The notes below the pieces were generated by a model, which made no database searches, was not told the origin of the DNA, and saw only the letters and a program-made list of their open reading frames with translations. Shown piece after piece: positions 5,987 through 12,905 of a stretch of 12,960 bases of DNA (positions within the stretch are counted from its first letter, which is position 1; the number at the start of each line of letters is the position of its first letter). The translations under genes were made by a program, and so were the position numbers. Source of the DNA: an uncultured Collinsella sp. (GTDB lineage Bacteria; Actinomycetota; Coriobacteriia; Coriobacteriales; Coriobacteriaceae); assembly GCA_902490445.1 (NCBI GenBank), contig CABUDZ010000059.1, positions 1 through 12,960 on the forward strand. Direction: 5' to 3'.

Positions 5987-6020
5987 AGGCGCTCGGCGGA
6001 ATGGGGCCCGCCGAGCGCCT
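5987..6020 (-). terminator. GC-rich hairpin directly after tex (probable terminator)
   Basis: AGGCGCTCGGCGG (5987-5999) and its exact complement at 6008-6020 form a 13-bp stem with an 8-base loop, nine bases past the tex stop codon. The following minus-strand bases (CTCCTTCTAAAACG) are only moderately T-rich, so it may terminate partially, with the hairpin at 5790-5836 as a backup. Confidence 0.55.
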
Positions 6021-6028
6021 GCAGCGGC

Positions 6029-8176
6029 TTATTTGCCCCGCACCATGGTGAGGGAGATCTTTTTGCGGTCGCGATCGACCTTTTCTACCCATACCTTCAC
6101 CGTGTCGCCGACGCGCACCACGTCGCTGGGGTGCTTGACGAAGCGGCTGGCCAGCTTGGAGATGTGCACGAGGCCGTCCTGGTGCACGCCCACGTCGACG
6201 AAGGCGCCAAAGTCGACGACGTTGCGCACCGTGCCCTTGAGTTCCATGCCGGGTTCCAGGTCATCGATGGAAAGCGCCGAGCGGCTAAAGACCACCTCGG
6301 GCGCGTCGTCGCGCGGGTCGCGCCCGGGCTTCTTGAGCTCGTTGACGATGTCGATGAGCGTTAAGGTGCCGCAGTCCAGGTCGCTTGCCAGTGCCGAGAT
6401 GCTGCCCAGGCGGCGCTCGATGTCGGGCACGCCGCCACGGCTGAGCTCGCTTGCCGCTACGCCGGCGCGCTCCAGGACGGCCGTGGCCACCTCGTAGCTC
6501 TCGGGGTGGACGCTCGTCGCGTCGAGCGGGTTCTTGCCGCCGCTGATGCGCAAAAAGCCGGCTGCGTTGAGATATGCCTTGGGTCCCAGTTTGGGGACCT
6601 TCTTAAGCTGGCGGCGATCGGTAAAGGCGCCGTTTTCCTCGCGGTAGGCCACGATGTTTTTGGCTACGCTCGGCGTGATGCCCGATACATATCCCAGCAG
6701 GCTTGCGCTTGCGGTGTTCACGTCGACGCCCACACGGTTGACGACGTCCTCCACCACGTGGCCCAGGGTGCGCGAAAGCTCGGCCTGGTCGAGGTCGTGC
6801 TGGTACTGACCCACGCCGATGGACTGGGGCGGAATCTTGACGAGCTCTGCCAACGGGTCCTGCAGGCGGCGGCCCAGGCTCATGGCACCACGCACGGTGA
6901 CGTCCAGGTCGGGATACTCCTGGCTGGCGAGCTCGGAGGCGGAGTACACCGACGCGCCGGCCTCGTTGACGATGGTGTATCGCAGCCCAGGCGCCTGCTC
7001 GGCGATGAACTCCGAGACGACTTCCTCGGTCTCGCGGCTGGCGGTGCCGTTGCCGATGACGATGGTGTTGACGCCGTCCTTCTTGACGAGGCGGGCGAGC
7101 TCGCGCTTGGTGCCGGCGACGTCGTGGCGCGGCTTGGTGGGGTAGACTACGCCGTGGTCGAGCAGCTTGCCGGTCTCGTCCATGACGGCGACCTTGCAGC
7201 CGGTGCGGTAGCCCGGGTCGAGCGCGAGCACGCGTGCGCCGCGCACGGGGCGCGCCGAGAGCAGGCCCTCGAGATTCTTGGCAAAGACGTTGATGGCCTC
7301 GGTCTGGGCGCGAACGGTGAGCTTGGCGCGGGCCTCGCGCTCCAGGGAGGGGGCCATAAGGCGCTTGTAGCCGTCGGCGATGGCGGCGTCGAAGACCGGG
7401 GCGAAGACGCCCTGGCGTCGGGGCCAACGGCTACCGAGGCGTGCCGTGGCGGCGGCGCCGTCGACGTTGACGCGTACGCGGAGCTTGCCCTCGCGCTCGC
7501 CGCGGTCGATGGCAAGGATGCGGTGGTTGGGGATCTTGCGCACGGGTTCGTCGTAGTTGTAGTAGGGCTCGTAGGGGGTCTTCTCGGCGGGGTCGGTGGC
7601 CTCGACGACGATGTCGGCGGTGTTTTGTGTAAAGGTGCGCAGGTCGGCGACGTTCTCCGGGTCCTCGGCTACCGTCTCGGCCACGATGTCGGCGGCGCCG
7701 GCAAGCGCCTTCTCGGGCGTGTCGAAGCCGGCCTCCTCGTTAACGTATGCCGCGGCGGTGACGAGCGCGCTGCCCTTGGCGGATGCCTGCATGATGATCA
7801 TGTTGGCAAGCGGCTCCAGGCCTGCCTCGCGGGCCTTCTGCGCGCGGGTCATGCGCTTTTTGCGGTAGGGCTTGTAGAGGTCCTCGACACGCTGGAGCTG
7901 CGTGGCCTCGCGGATCTGTGCCTCGAGCTCGGGCGTGAGCTTGCCTTGGGCGTCGATGAGCAGAATGACGTCCTCTTTACGCTGCTCAAGATTGCGCAGG
8001 TAGGACAGGCGCTCGTCGAGTGCGCGCAGGGCGACGTCGTCCATGCCGCCCGTGGCTTCCTTGCGGTAGCGCGAGATAAATGGGATGGTGTTGCCCTCGT
8101 CGATGAGCTTGACGGCCGCCTCGACGTTGGCGGCCTTAAGGTTGAGCTCGCGGGCGAGCTGGGCGATAAGATCCAT
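6029..8176 (-). CDS. tex: Tex family transcription accessory protein (S1 RNA-binding, YqgF-like core)
   Basis: This 715-residue protein is close in size to B. subtilis YdcI and other Tex proteins, which are conserved nucleic-acid-binding factors linked to transcription and expression control. The N-terminal helical region starts MDLIAQLARELNL and includes IPFISRYRKEATGGMDD and LYKPYRKKRMTRAQKAREAG. A YqgF/RNase-H-like domain follows from about residue 313 (VLALDPGYRTGCKVAV, GNGTASRETE). Then comes the Tex signature VYSASELASQEYPDLD and RGAMSLGRRLQDPLAEL, helix-hairpin-helix modules (about 480-600), and a C-terminal S1 domain (about 642-712, with GTVRNVVDFGAFVDVGVHQ). The frame could extend to a TTG at 8251, but the ATG at 8176 begins the conserved domain and has AGGAAG just upstream; the longer form would also run into the terminator at 8250-8286. 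It is transcribed alone and is not obviously related to its neighbours. Confidence 0.95.
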   Translation of the reverse strand: MDLIAQLARELNLKAANVEAAVKLIDEGNTIPFISRYRKEATGGMDDVALRALDERLSYLRNLEQRKEDVILLIDAQGKLTPELEAQIREATQLQRVEDLYKPYRKKRMTRAQKAREAGLEPLANMIIMQASAKGSALVTAAAYVNEEAGFDTPEKALAGAADIVAETVAEDPENVADLRTFTQNTADIVVEATDPAEKTPYEPYYNYDEPVRKIPNHRILAIDRGEREGKLRVRVNVDGAAATARLGSRWPRRQGVFAPVFDAAIADGYKRLMAPSLEREARAKLTVRAQTEAINVFAKNLEGLLSARPVRGARVLALDPGYRTGCKVAVMDETGKLLDHGVVYPTKPRHDVAGTKRELARLVKKDGVNTIVIGNGTASRETEEVVSEFIAEQAPGLRYTIVNEAGASVYSASELASQEYPDLDVTVRGAMSLGRRLQDPLAELVKIPPQSIGVGQYQHDLDQAELSRTLGHVVEDVVNRVGVDVNTASASLLGYVSGITPSVAKNIVAYREENGAFTDRRQLKKVPKLGPKAYLNAAGFLRISGGKNPLDATSVHPESYEVATAVLERAGVAASELSRGGVPDIERRLGSISALASDLDCGTLTLIDIVNELKKPGRDPRDDAPEVVFSRSALSIDDLEPGMELKGTVRNVVDFGAFVDVGVHQDGLVHISKLASRFVKHPSDVVRVGDTVKVWVEKVDRDRKKISLTMVRGK

Positions 8177-8196
8177 GGAACTTCCTGTCTGTGAGT

Positions 8197-8226
8197 ACGT
8201 TACAGGTGCATGAGCCACCCAGTCTA
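8197..8226 (-). promoter_or_regulatory. Weak candidate promoter of tex
   Basis: On the minus strand, TAGACT (8221-8226) and TAACGT (8197-8202) are separated by 18 bases. Both boxes are imperfect. The position between the upstream operon's terminator and the tex ATG is reasonable and would give a short leader. Confidence 0.25.
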
Positions 8227-8249
8227 CCACCTGCCCGCGCCGCGGCTGC

Positions 8250-8286
8250 AAAGAAAGCCCCGCGGGCAGGAGGCTGCTCGCGGGGC
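8250..8286 (-). terminator. Rho-independent terminator of the SDR-MFS-oxidoreductase operon
   Basis: On the minus strand GCCCCGCG (8286-8279) pairs with CGCGGGGC (8264-8257), and TTTCTTT follows (8256-8250). It lies about 75 bases after the oxidoreductase stop and before tex. An alternative pairing, CTGCCCGCG (8231-8239) with CGCGGGCAG (8261-8269), shares the same bases. Confidence 0.75.
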
Positions 8287-8359
8287 AAAGAAGAGGGGCT
8301 TATTTGTGGCGGACCGAGGGACTCGGCATGGGGTTTCTGCCGCGGCCGCTCTTAAGGCA

Positions 8360-9400
8360 TTACAGCTCGACGAGCTGACCGGTCTCGGCGGCCTCCTTGA
8401 TGGCGTTAAGCAGCGTGAGCGTCTTGACGTTGTCGGCGGGGGTCACGACGGGCTCGACCTCGCGGCGGACAACCTTCACAAAGTGCTTGAGCTGCATCTT
8501 GTGCGGCAGTGCCGGGTCGACAGCCGGAATCTCCATCTGCAGCGGCTTGTGCCAGTTGGAGGCACCGTCGTAGGAGAACTGGTGCAGGCGGGGCAGCGAA
8601 AGGGCGCCCTTGGTGCCGCCAATGAAGTAGGCGTCGGCGTCGAAGGGGCGGTACTGCGGGTCCTCGCGAGCAGTCGCCTCCCAGTTCCAGGGGCTGGCGG
8701 TGGCATCGGAGATGGTCATGCTTGCGAGCGCGCCATCGGCAAAACGGACGTTGACCACGGCGGAGTCCTCGGTCTCAAAACCGCGGGCGGCGCTGGACTG
8801 CATACCCTGGACGGCAACGGGCTCGCCCAGCAGATAGCGGAGCAGGTCGACGTCGTGAACCAGGTTAACCAGGATCGGGCCGGCACCCTTCTTGCGGCGC
8901 CACTCGACATCGAAATACTCGTCATTCTTATAGATCATGTAGTGGAAGCTCGACACGGTGAGCTTGCCCAGCTCGCCAGACTCGATGATCTCCTTGGCCT
9001 TGTTGACGAAGGGGTTGTGGCGACGGTGCTGACCCACGAGCACGGGCACGCCGGCGGTCTCGGCCTCGGCGGCAAAGGCCTGGGCATCCTCGAGATCGTT
9101 GGAGATCGGCTTTTCGACCAGCGGCACGATGTTGCGCTTGATGGCCTCGCGAGCAACGCCCAGGTGCAGGTCGTTGGGGGTGGCGATAATGACGGCCTCG
9201 GGTTTGACCTCGTCCATCATCTGGGCGGGATCGGTGTAAAACGGCACGCCAGCGGCCTCGGCCGTGGCGCGTGCGCCCTCAAAGGCGTCGGCGATGGCGA
9301 CGAGCTCGGCCTCGGGCTCCTCGGTGACAAAGCGGATGTGGTTGCGGCCCATGGCACCGGCGCCGATAACGGCAATGCGGACGGGGTTGAGCTCAGACAT
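8360..9400 (-). CDS. Gfo/Idh/MocA family NAD(P)-dependent oxidoreductase
   Basis: This 346-residue cytoplasmic dehydrogenase is of normal family length. The N-terminal Rossmann fold has GAGAMG (13-18) and an acidic Asp38 after the second strand, which favours NAD over NADP. ATPNDLH (73-79) and the family hallmark EKP (96-98, catalytic Lys97) follow. The C-terminal substrate domain carries LVHDVDLLRYLLG, where His182 and Asp185 occupy the usual catalytic HxxD positions. Members oxidise sugars, inositols, sugar acids and related polyols at a hydroxyl group. It is the last gene of a three-gene minus-strand set with an MFS transporter and an SDR dehydrogenase. AAGGAG five bases before the ATG gives a strong ribosome-binding site. 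The specific substrate is unknown. Confidence 0.93.
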   Translation of the reverse strand: MSELNPVRIAVIGAGAMGRNHIRFVTEEPEAELVAIADAFEGARATAEAAGVPFYTDPAQMMDEVKPEAVIIATPNDLHLGVAREAIKRNIVPLVEKPISNDLEDAQAFAAEAETAGVPVLVGQHRRHNPFVNKAKEIIESGELGKLTVSSFHYMIYKNDEYFDVEWRRKKGAGPILVNLVHDVDLLRYLLGEPVAVQGMQSSAARGFETEDSAVVNVRFADGALASMTISDATASPWNWEATAREDPQYRPFDADAYFIGGTKGALSLPRLHQFSYDGASNWHKPLQMEIPAVDPALPHKMQLKHFVKVVRREVEPVVTPADNVKTLTLLNAIKEAAETGQLVEL

Positions 9401-9430
9401 TTCGACTCCTTAATACTGGTGACCGGTGGA

Positions 9431-9461
9431 ATGCGACAAAAGGGCTGCCCCTTTGTCGCAT
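9431..9461 (-). other. Intercistronic hairpin between MFS and oxidoreductase genes
   Basis: ATGCGACAAA (9431-9440) pairs perfectly with TTTGTCGCAT (9452-9461), and an inner GGG/CCC extends it past one mismatch. It fills about half of the 69-base gap and has no T-tract. It may stabilise or separate parts of the operon message. Confidence 0.5.
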
Positions 9462-9469
9462 CGGTAAAA

Positions 9470-10726
9470 CTAGGCGGACTTCTTCTTGCTGTCGGAGACC
9501 ATCATGTAGACGGTGAGTACGACGGCGATGGCGGCAATCACGATGGCGCCGTAGAAGGACTGCTGGTAGGCGGCGCTGCCGGCCTCGGCGTGATACAGCA
9601 CGGCAGTGATGGGCTGGCTGATCCAGGTGGAGGCGGCGTAGCCCAAAAACATGATGCCGTAGTTGACGCCGATGTTGCTGGTGCCAAAGGCGCCACCGGT
9701 GAGCGGCGGGTAGATGACGAGCAGGGCGCCAAAGCTAAAGCCGAGCAGGGCGAGCGCCACAAAGAACATGCTCTGCGTAAAGCTCATCGACATGATGACG
9801 AGGGCGACGATGGTCACGACAAGGCTGATGAGCAGCGACTTGTAGGCACCGATCTTGTCGATGATCTGGCCAAAGGACAGACGGCCGACCAGGTTGGCGC
9901 AGGTGTTGACGGAGACGACCACGCCGCCGAGGGCGACGGCTGCGGCACTCGTGGGGTCGGCGAAGAGCTGGACGGCGGCGATGGAGGCAACCTTGCCCAC
10001 AAGCAGGGTGCCGGCGGTGGCGGCAAAGGCGAAGGTGACGATGAGGACCCAAAAGCGCGGGGTCTTGACCATCTCGCCCGGGGTGAGGTCGCCGAAGGTG
10101 CCGGCGTGCGCGCCACCCTTGGGGGCCTCGAAGCCCTCGGGCAGCCAGCCGGCCTCGGGGGCCTTCAGGAACAGGGCGGAGGCGGCGATCATCACAAAGA
10201 AGATGACGCCGAGTGCCTTAAGGGCGCCAAAGATGCCGAGGCTCGGGATGAGCAGCGAGGCGAGCACCGGGGACAGCACGGCGGGGCCGGCGGTCGAGGC
10301 GGCCAGGGTGATGCCGGAGGCGAGACCCTTCTTGTCGATGAACCACTTTTGGCCGGTGGTGAGCGCGGGGTTGTAGCCCAGGCCGTTGCCGATGGCAGCG
10401 ACAAGCGAGAACCACAGGTAGAACTGCCACGGCTCGGTGACGGTGCCGGACATGAACCAGCCCACGCCGTAGCACACGGCGGCAGCGATCACGACGTTGC
10501 GCGGGCCGATCTTATCGGAGATGCGGCCGGCGAAGATGCCCGTCACGGCCATGATGGTCTGGAAGACCGGGAAAGCCCAGGTAAGAGCGCTGGACCACTC
10601 GGGATAGACGGCGAGCAGGTTCTTGCTCACAACGGAATACAGCGCGATGGAGCTGATGAAGAACATGGTGACGCACGCGGCGGAAAGCACGACGGCGCGA
10701 CCCTTGTTGGAGTTGGTGGAAGCCAT
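9470..10726 (-). CDS. MFS transporter, oxalate/formate antiporter (OFA) family
   Basis: This 418-residue membrane protein has about twelve hydrophobic segments in two halves. The central loop (SALFLKAPEAGWLPEGFEAPKGG...) between them is characteristic of OFA members. The first half holds FAGRISDKIGPRNVV, the MFS loop-2/3 motif, and GNGLGYNPALTTGQKWFIDKKGLASGI, an OFA-like signature. The second half repeats the loop motif as GRLSFGQIIDKIG. The frame extends to 10765, but the ATG at 10726 is preferred because AAAGAG precedes it and the longer version adds a proline-rich stretch unlike a membrane protein start. OFA proteins move small carboxylates such as oxalate and formate, but many members carry other anions. 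Flanking dehydrogenase genes suggest it imports their substrate. Its exact cargo is not predictable. Confidence 0.9.
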   Translation of the reverse strand: MASTNSNKGRAVVLSAACVTMFFISSIALYSVVSKNLLAVYPEWSSALTWAFPVFQTIMAVTGIFAGRISDKIGPRNVVIAAAVCYGVGWFMSGTVTEPWQFYLWFSLVAAIGNGLGYNPALTTGQKWFIDKKGLASGITLAASTAGPAVLSPVLASLLIPSLGIFGALKALGVIFFVMIAASALFLKAPEAGWLPEGFEAPKGGAHAGTFGDLTPGEMVKTPRFWVLIVTFAFAATAGTLLVGKVASIAAVQLFADPTSAAAVALGGVVVSVNTCANLVGRLSFGQIIDKIGAYKSLLISLVVTIVALVIMSMSFTQSMFFVALALLGFSFGALLVIYPPLTGGAFGTSNIGVNYGIMFLGYAASTWISQPITAVLYHAEAGSAAYQQSFYGAIVIAAIAVVLTVYMMVSDSKKKSA

Positions 10727-10758
10727 TGGACTCTTTCTAATCGATACGGGGGAGGGGA

Positions 10759-10787
10759 GGGGCAAACGCCGCTGAGGTGCTTGCCCC
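10759..10787 (-). other. Intercistronic hairpin between SDR and MFS genes
   Basis: GGGGCAA (10759-10765) pairs with TTGCCCC (10781-10787) across a 15-base loop in the 84-base gap. No T-tract follows on the minus strand, so it is probably a partial attenuation or stability element at most. Confidence 0.35.
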
Positions 10788-10810
10788 GCGCCCCTTTCTA
10801 CCGGGCTGGT

Positions 10811-11692
10811 TTACTGGTCAGTCGGCTTTGCGACGCCGGACTCATCGGACCAGAGCTCGACGCCCTTGTTCTTGAGGTAGTTGTCGGCAAAGGCGCGGCG
10901 GCCGCCGGGCTTGGCGGTGAGGTCGCCCATCATGTTGGAGAAGCCGCCGTCGACCTTGATGGCGTCGCCGGTGGTAAAGTCCGAGCGCTTGGACGCCAGG
11001 AACATGACGGCGTTGGCGATATCGCTGACCTCGCCGATGCGGCGCGTGGCGATGAGGCGGCTGCGGCTCTTCTCGACCTCGGGATCGGCGTAAAAGCTTG
11101 CCGACATGGGTGTCTTGACAAAGCAGGGCTCGACGCAGTTGGAGCGGACGCCGTAGGGGCCCCACTCGGCGGCGAGCATCTTGGACATCATGTTGACGCC
11201 CGCCTTGGTGGAGCTGTACACGCCCGAGAACGTCTCGGGGGAGTGGCTGGCAACGGTCGAGATGTGCACCAGGCGGCCCTGGCCGGCCTTGATCATCTCG
11301 CGACCAAAGCGCTGCGAGGTGATGAAGTAGCCGGTGAGGTTGACGTTGAGCACCTGCTCCCAGTCGCTTAGCGGCAGGTCCTCCATGGCGGCGAAGCGCA
11401 GGATGCCGGCGGTGTTGACGAGAACGTCGACGCGGCCGAAGTTGGCGATGGTGGCGTCGACGGCAGCCTGAACCTCGGCCTCGTCGGTGGCGTTCATCTT
11501 GTAGCCCTCGGCGTGGATACCAAACTCGGCGGCGAGGTCGGCGGCTGCTGCCTTGACCTTCTCCTCGTCTAGGTCGAGCAAGACGACGTTGGCGCCGTTG
11601 CGGGCGAACTCGCGGCAAATCTCGACGCCCATACCGCCGAGCGCGCCGGTCACGGCGCAGACATCGCCCTCGAGCTTAAGCCAATTGCTCAT
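10811..11692 (-). CDS. Short-chain dehydrogenase/reductase (SDR), classical type with C-terminal extension
   Basis: This 293-residue NAD(P)-dependent dehydrogenase is about 30-40 residues longer than a typical classical SDR. The cofactor motif TGALGGMG (15-22) is present, and Asp40 after the second strand suggests NAD(H). NTAG (93-96) stands in for NNAG. The active-site pair is YSSTK (Tyr159, Lys163). The residue 13 before the tyrosine, usually serine, is Thr146, with Ser145 beside it. VDGGFSN near 245 marks the usual C-terminal end. An extra tail (GDLTAKPGGRRAFADNYLKN...) follows, perhaps a substrate lid or oligomer contact. It is the first gene of the minus-strand operon with the MFS transporter and Gfo/Idh/MocA enzyme, and it is divergent from the LysR gene. 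GGGAAG precedes the ATG. The alcohol or polyol substrate is unknown. Confidence 0.93.
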   Translation of the reverse strand: MSNWLKLEGDVCAVTGALGGMGVEICREFARNGANVVLLDLDEEKVKAAAADLAAEFGIHAEGYKMNATDEAEVQAAVDATIANFGRVDVLVNTAGILRFAAMEDLPLSDWEQVLNVNLTGYFITSQRFGREMIKAGQGRLVHISTVASHSPETFSGVYSSTKAGVNMMSKMLAAEWGPYGVRSNCVEPCFVKTPMSASFYADPEVEKSRSRLIATRRIGEVSDIANAVMFLASKRSDFTTGDAIKVDGGFSNMMGDLTAKPGGRRAFADNYLKNKGVELWSDESGVAKPTDQ

Positions 11693-11718
11693 AGGAACTT
11701 CCCTTCTTGTGCCTCCCG

Positions 11719-11745
11719 GTGGGTCGCTCCCATTAATCGACCCAC
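11719..11745. promoter_or_regulatory. Palindrome in the SDR-operon leader (operator or hairpin)
   Basis: GTGGGTCG (11719-11726) and CGACCCAC (11738-11745) are perfect 8-bp complements around an 11-base spacer, CTCCCATTAAT. It lies just downstream of the predicted SDR-operon start point, in a position suited to a repressor site or an mRNA hairpin. It is not an exact T-N11-A LysR box. Confidence 0.45.
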
Positions 11746-11761
11746 GTGGTTTTCGCTGGTT

Positions 11762-11796
11762 ATCGTATGCTTTGCATTTGCGCAGGTGAATTGCAT
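11762..11796 (-). promoter_or_regulatory. Candidate SDR-operon promoter with overlapping TTGCAT repeats
   Basis: On the minus strand TTCACC (11785-11790) and TACGAT (11762-11767) are spaced by 17 bases. On the plus strand TTGCAT occurs at 11772-11777 and 11791-11796, and TATGC (11766-11770) mirrors GCATA (11793-11797). Such repeats next to a weak -35 fit an activator of the LysR type. Confidence 0.35.
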
Positions 11797-11823
11797 ATTT
11801 GTTAGAATGGCGTTAACCATAGG

Positions 11824-11850
11824 TTTACACTGTGCGATGCAGTTTATTCT
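11824..11850 (+). promoter_or_regulatory. Very tentative promoter of the LysR gene
   Basis: TTTACA (11824-11829) and TATTCT (11845-11850) lie in the divergent gap with a short 15-base spacing. The match is weak and is offered only because some promoter must lie between 11797 and the GTG at 11926. Confidence 0.2.
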
Positions 11851-11925
11851 CAATTGAGCGCATGACCTGCGAAAACAACCTCCTGTGGCACCATGTGGCC
11901 ACGGGCGCGAAAACGGGAGATTGAC

Positions 11926-12804
11926 GTGTACGATCGACGACTTGAGGCCATATCGGCCGCCGCGGAGCTGGGAAGCTTCTCGCGCGCGGCGGCAAAACTA
12001 CGTGTGTCGACCCCGGCTCTCGTCAAACAGGTGTCGGGGTTCGAGGCCGAGTTTGGCATCACGTTGTTCGAGCGCTCGCATTCGGGCGTTAAGGTGACGC
12101 CGGCGGGTGCGCTGCTGGTAGACGATGCGCGCTCGATCATGCGTCAGTCCGAGGATGCGTTGCGCCGTGCCCGACGCGCAGCGGGCGATGGCGGCGCCGT
12201 GCGTCTGGGCGTGTCGATGATGTGCCCGGGGCGCCAAACGCTGTCGATGTGGCCGAGTGTGCACGAGCTGGAGCCGTCGCTGCGCTTTGAGATTGTGCCG
12301 GTGAGTGACCTCTACGATGAGCGCGAGACCGTCATGCGCAGTCTTGGTCGCGAAGTGGATGTAGTGCAGTCGAGTTTTTCGACCCCGCGCTGGGGCGACG
12401 CCTGCCAAAAGCTCCTTATCGTCAACGTACCGTTTTATATTGATGTGCCGCGCACGAGCCCGCTTGCGCGCAAGACGCGCATCACGGTTGCCGACCTGGA
12501 GGGCATGCGCCTGCGCGTGCTCCGTCACGGCAACGACGCTATGGACAGCCTGCGCATCGACCTGTTGGCCGACGGCGGCGTGGACGTGATCGACGTGGAT
12601 AGCTTCGACTTTGCGCTCTTTAACGAGGCGGAGGAAAAGGGCGATGCGGTGCTCACCTGCGGAGCGTGGTCGGGCGTGCACCCGGCCTTTGTGGGCGTAC
12701 CGTTTCTATGCGGTCGCGAGGTGCCGGTCTATTTGCACTACCCGCTCGAGCCCACCCTCCAAGTCCAAAAATTCGTCAACGCCATGGCCCAACTCCTCAA
12801 CTAG
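11926..12804 (+). CDS. LysR-type transcriptional regulator
   Basis: This 292-residue regulator has the N-terminal LysR helix-turn-helix (LEAISAAAELGSFSRAAAKLRVSTPALVKQV, then FGITLFERS and VTPAG). From about residue 88 an effector-binding periplasmic-protein-like domain follows (VRLGVSMM at its first strand). The family binds divergent intergenic regions and activates the neighbour when a pathway metabolite is bound. An in-frame ATG at 11893 has no ribosome-binding site. The GTG at 11926 has GGGAG six bases upstream and places the HTH at the normal distance from the N-terminus, so it is chosen. It is divergent from the SDR-MFS-oxidoreductase operon, with a 233-base gap, and is its likely activator. 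Residue patterns in the effector domain do not identify the ligand. Confidence 0.92.
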   Translation: MYDRRLEAISAAAELGSFSRAAAKLRVSTPALVKQVSGFEAEFGITLFERSHSGVKVTPAGALLVDDARSIMRQSEDALRRARRAAGDGGAVRLGVSMMCPGRQTLSMWPSVHELEPSLRFEIVPVSDLYDERETVMRSLGREVDVVQSSFSTPRWGDACQKLLIVNVPFYIDVPRTSPLARKTRITVADLEGMRLRVLRHGNDAMDSLRIDLLADGGVDVIDVDSFDFALFNEAEEKGDAVLTCGAWSGVHPAFVGVPFLCGREVPVYLHYPLEPTLQVQKFVNAMAQLLN

Positions 12805-12826
12805 CTCATTTGGCGCGGGTAGTCTT

Positions 12827-12905
12827 TTTGGGACGGGGCTTTTTTAGCTACTTTCGCCGCCCTGCCTGCGCACCCTCAAAGTAGTCAAAAAGCCCCGTCC
12901 CAAAG
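12827..12905. repeat. Long imperfect inverted repeat downstream of the LysR gene
   Basis: The segment from 12827, TTTGGGACGGGGCTTTTT, is the exact complement of AAAAAGCCCCGTCCCAAA ending at 12904. CTACTTT (about 12848-12854) continues the pairing with AAAGTAG (12878-12884). The loop is 23 bases and C-rich. It would form a very stable transcript structure after LysR, but it lacks a final T-tract on either strand. It ends directly beside the predicted insertion-sequence end. Confidence 0.6.

Noticed and set aside
5853..6092. A 79-codon minus-strand open frame between the pseudogenes and tex
   Set aside because: It overlaps the tex terminus, its composition is Arg/Ser/Pro-rich, and it has no ribosome-binding site or recognisable domain.
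6506..8194. A 562-codon plus-strand open frame opposite tex
   Set aside because: It shows the same Gly/Val/Asp-rich shadow pattern, while the minus strand carries a complete Tex protein with all family motifs.
9470..10726. Naming the MFS protein an oxalate:formate antiporter
   Set aside because: No oxalyl-CoA decarboxylase or formyl-CoA transferase gene is nearby, and the flanking dehydrogenases point to another substrate.
8210..11371. A 1053-codon open frame on the plus strand, antisense to the oxidoreductase, MFS and SDR genes
   Set aside because: Its translation is low-complexity Gly/Asp/His/Val/Ala-rich with no domain, and it is the mirror of three clear genes with GC-rich third codon positions. 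It is a codon-bias shadow.
11893..11925. ATG at 11893 as the LysR start
   Set aside because: No ribosome-binding site precedes it and it adds a basic, unconserved 11-residue leader. The GTG at 11926 has a good GGGAG and the normal family start position.
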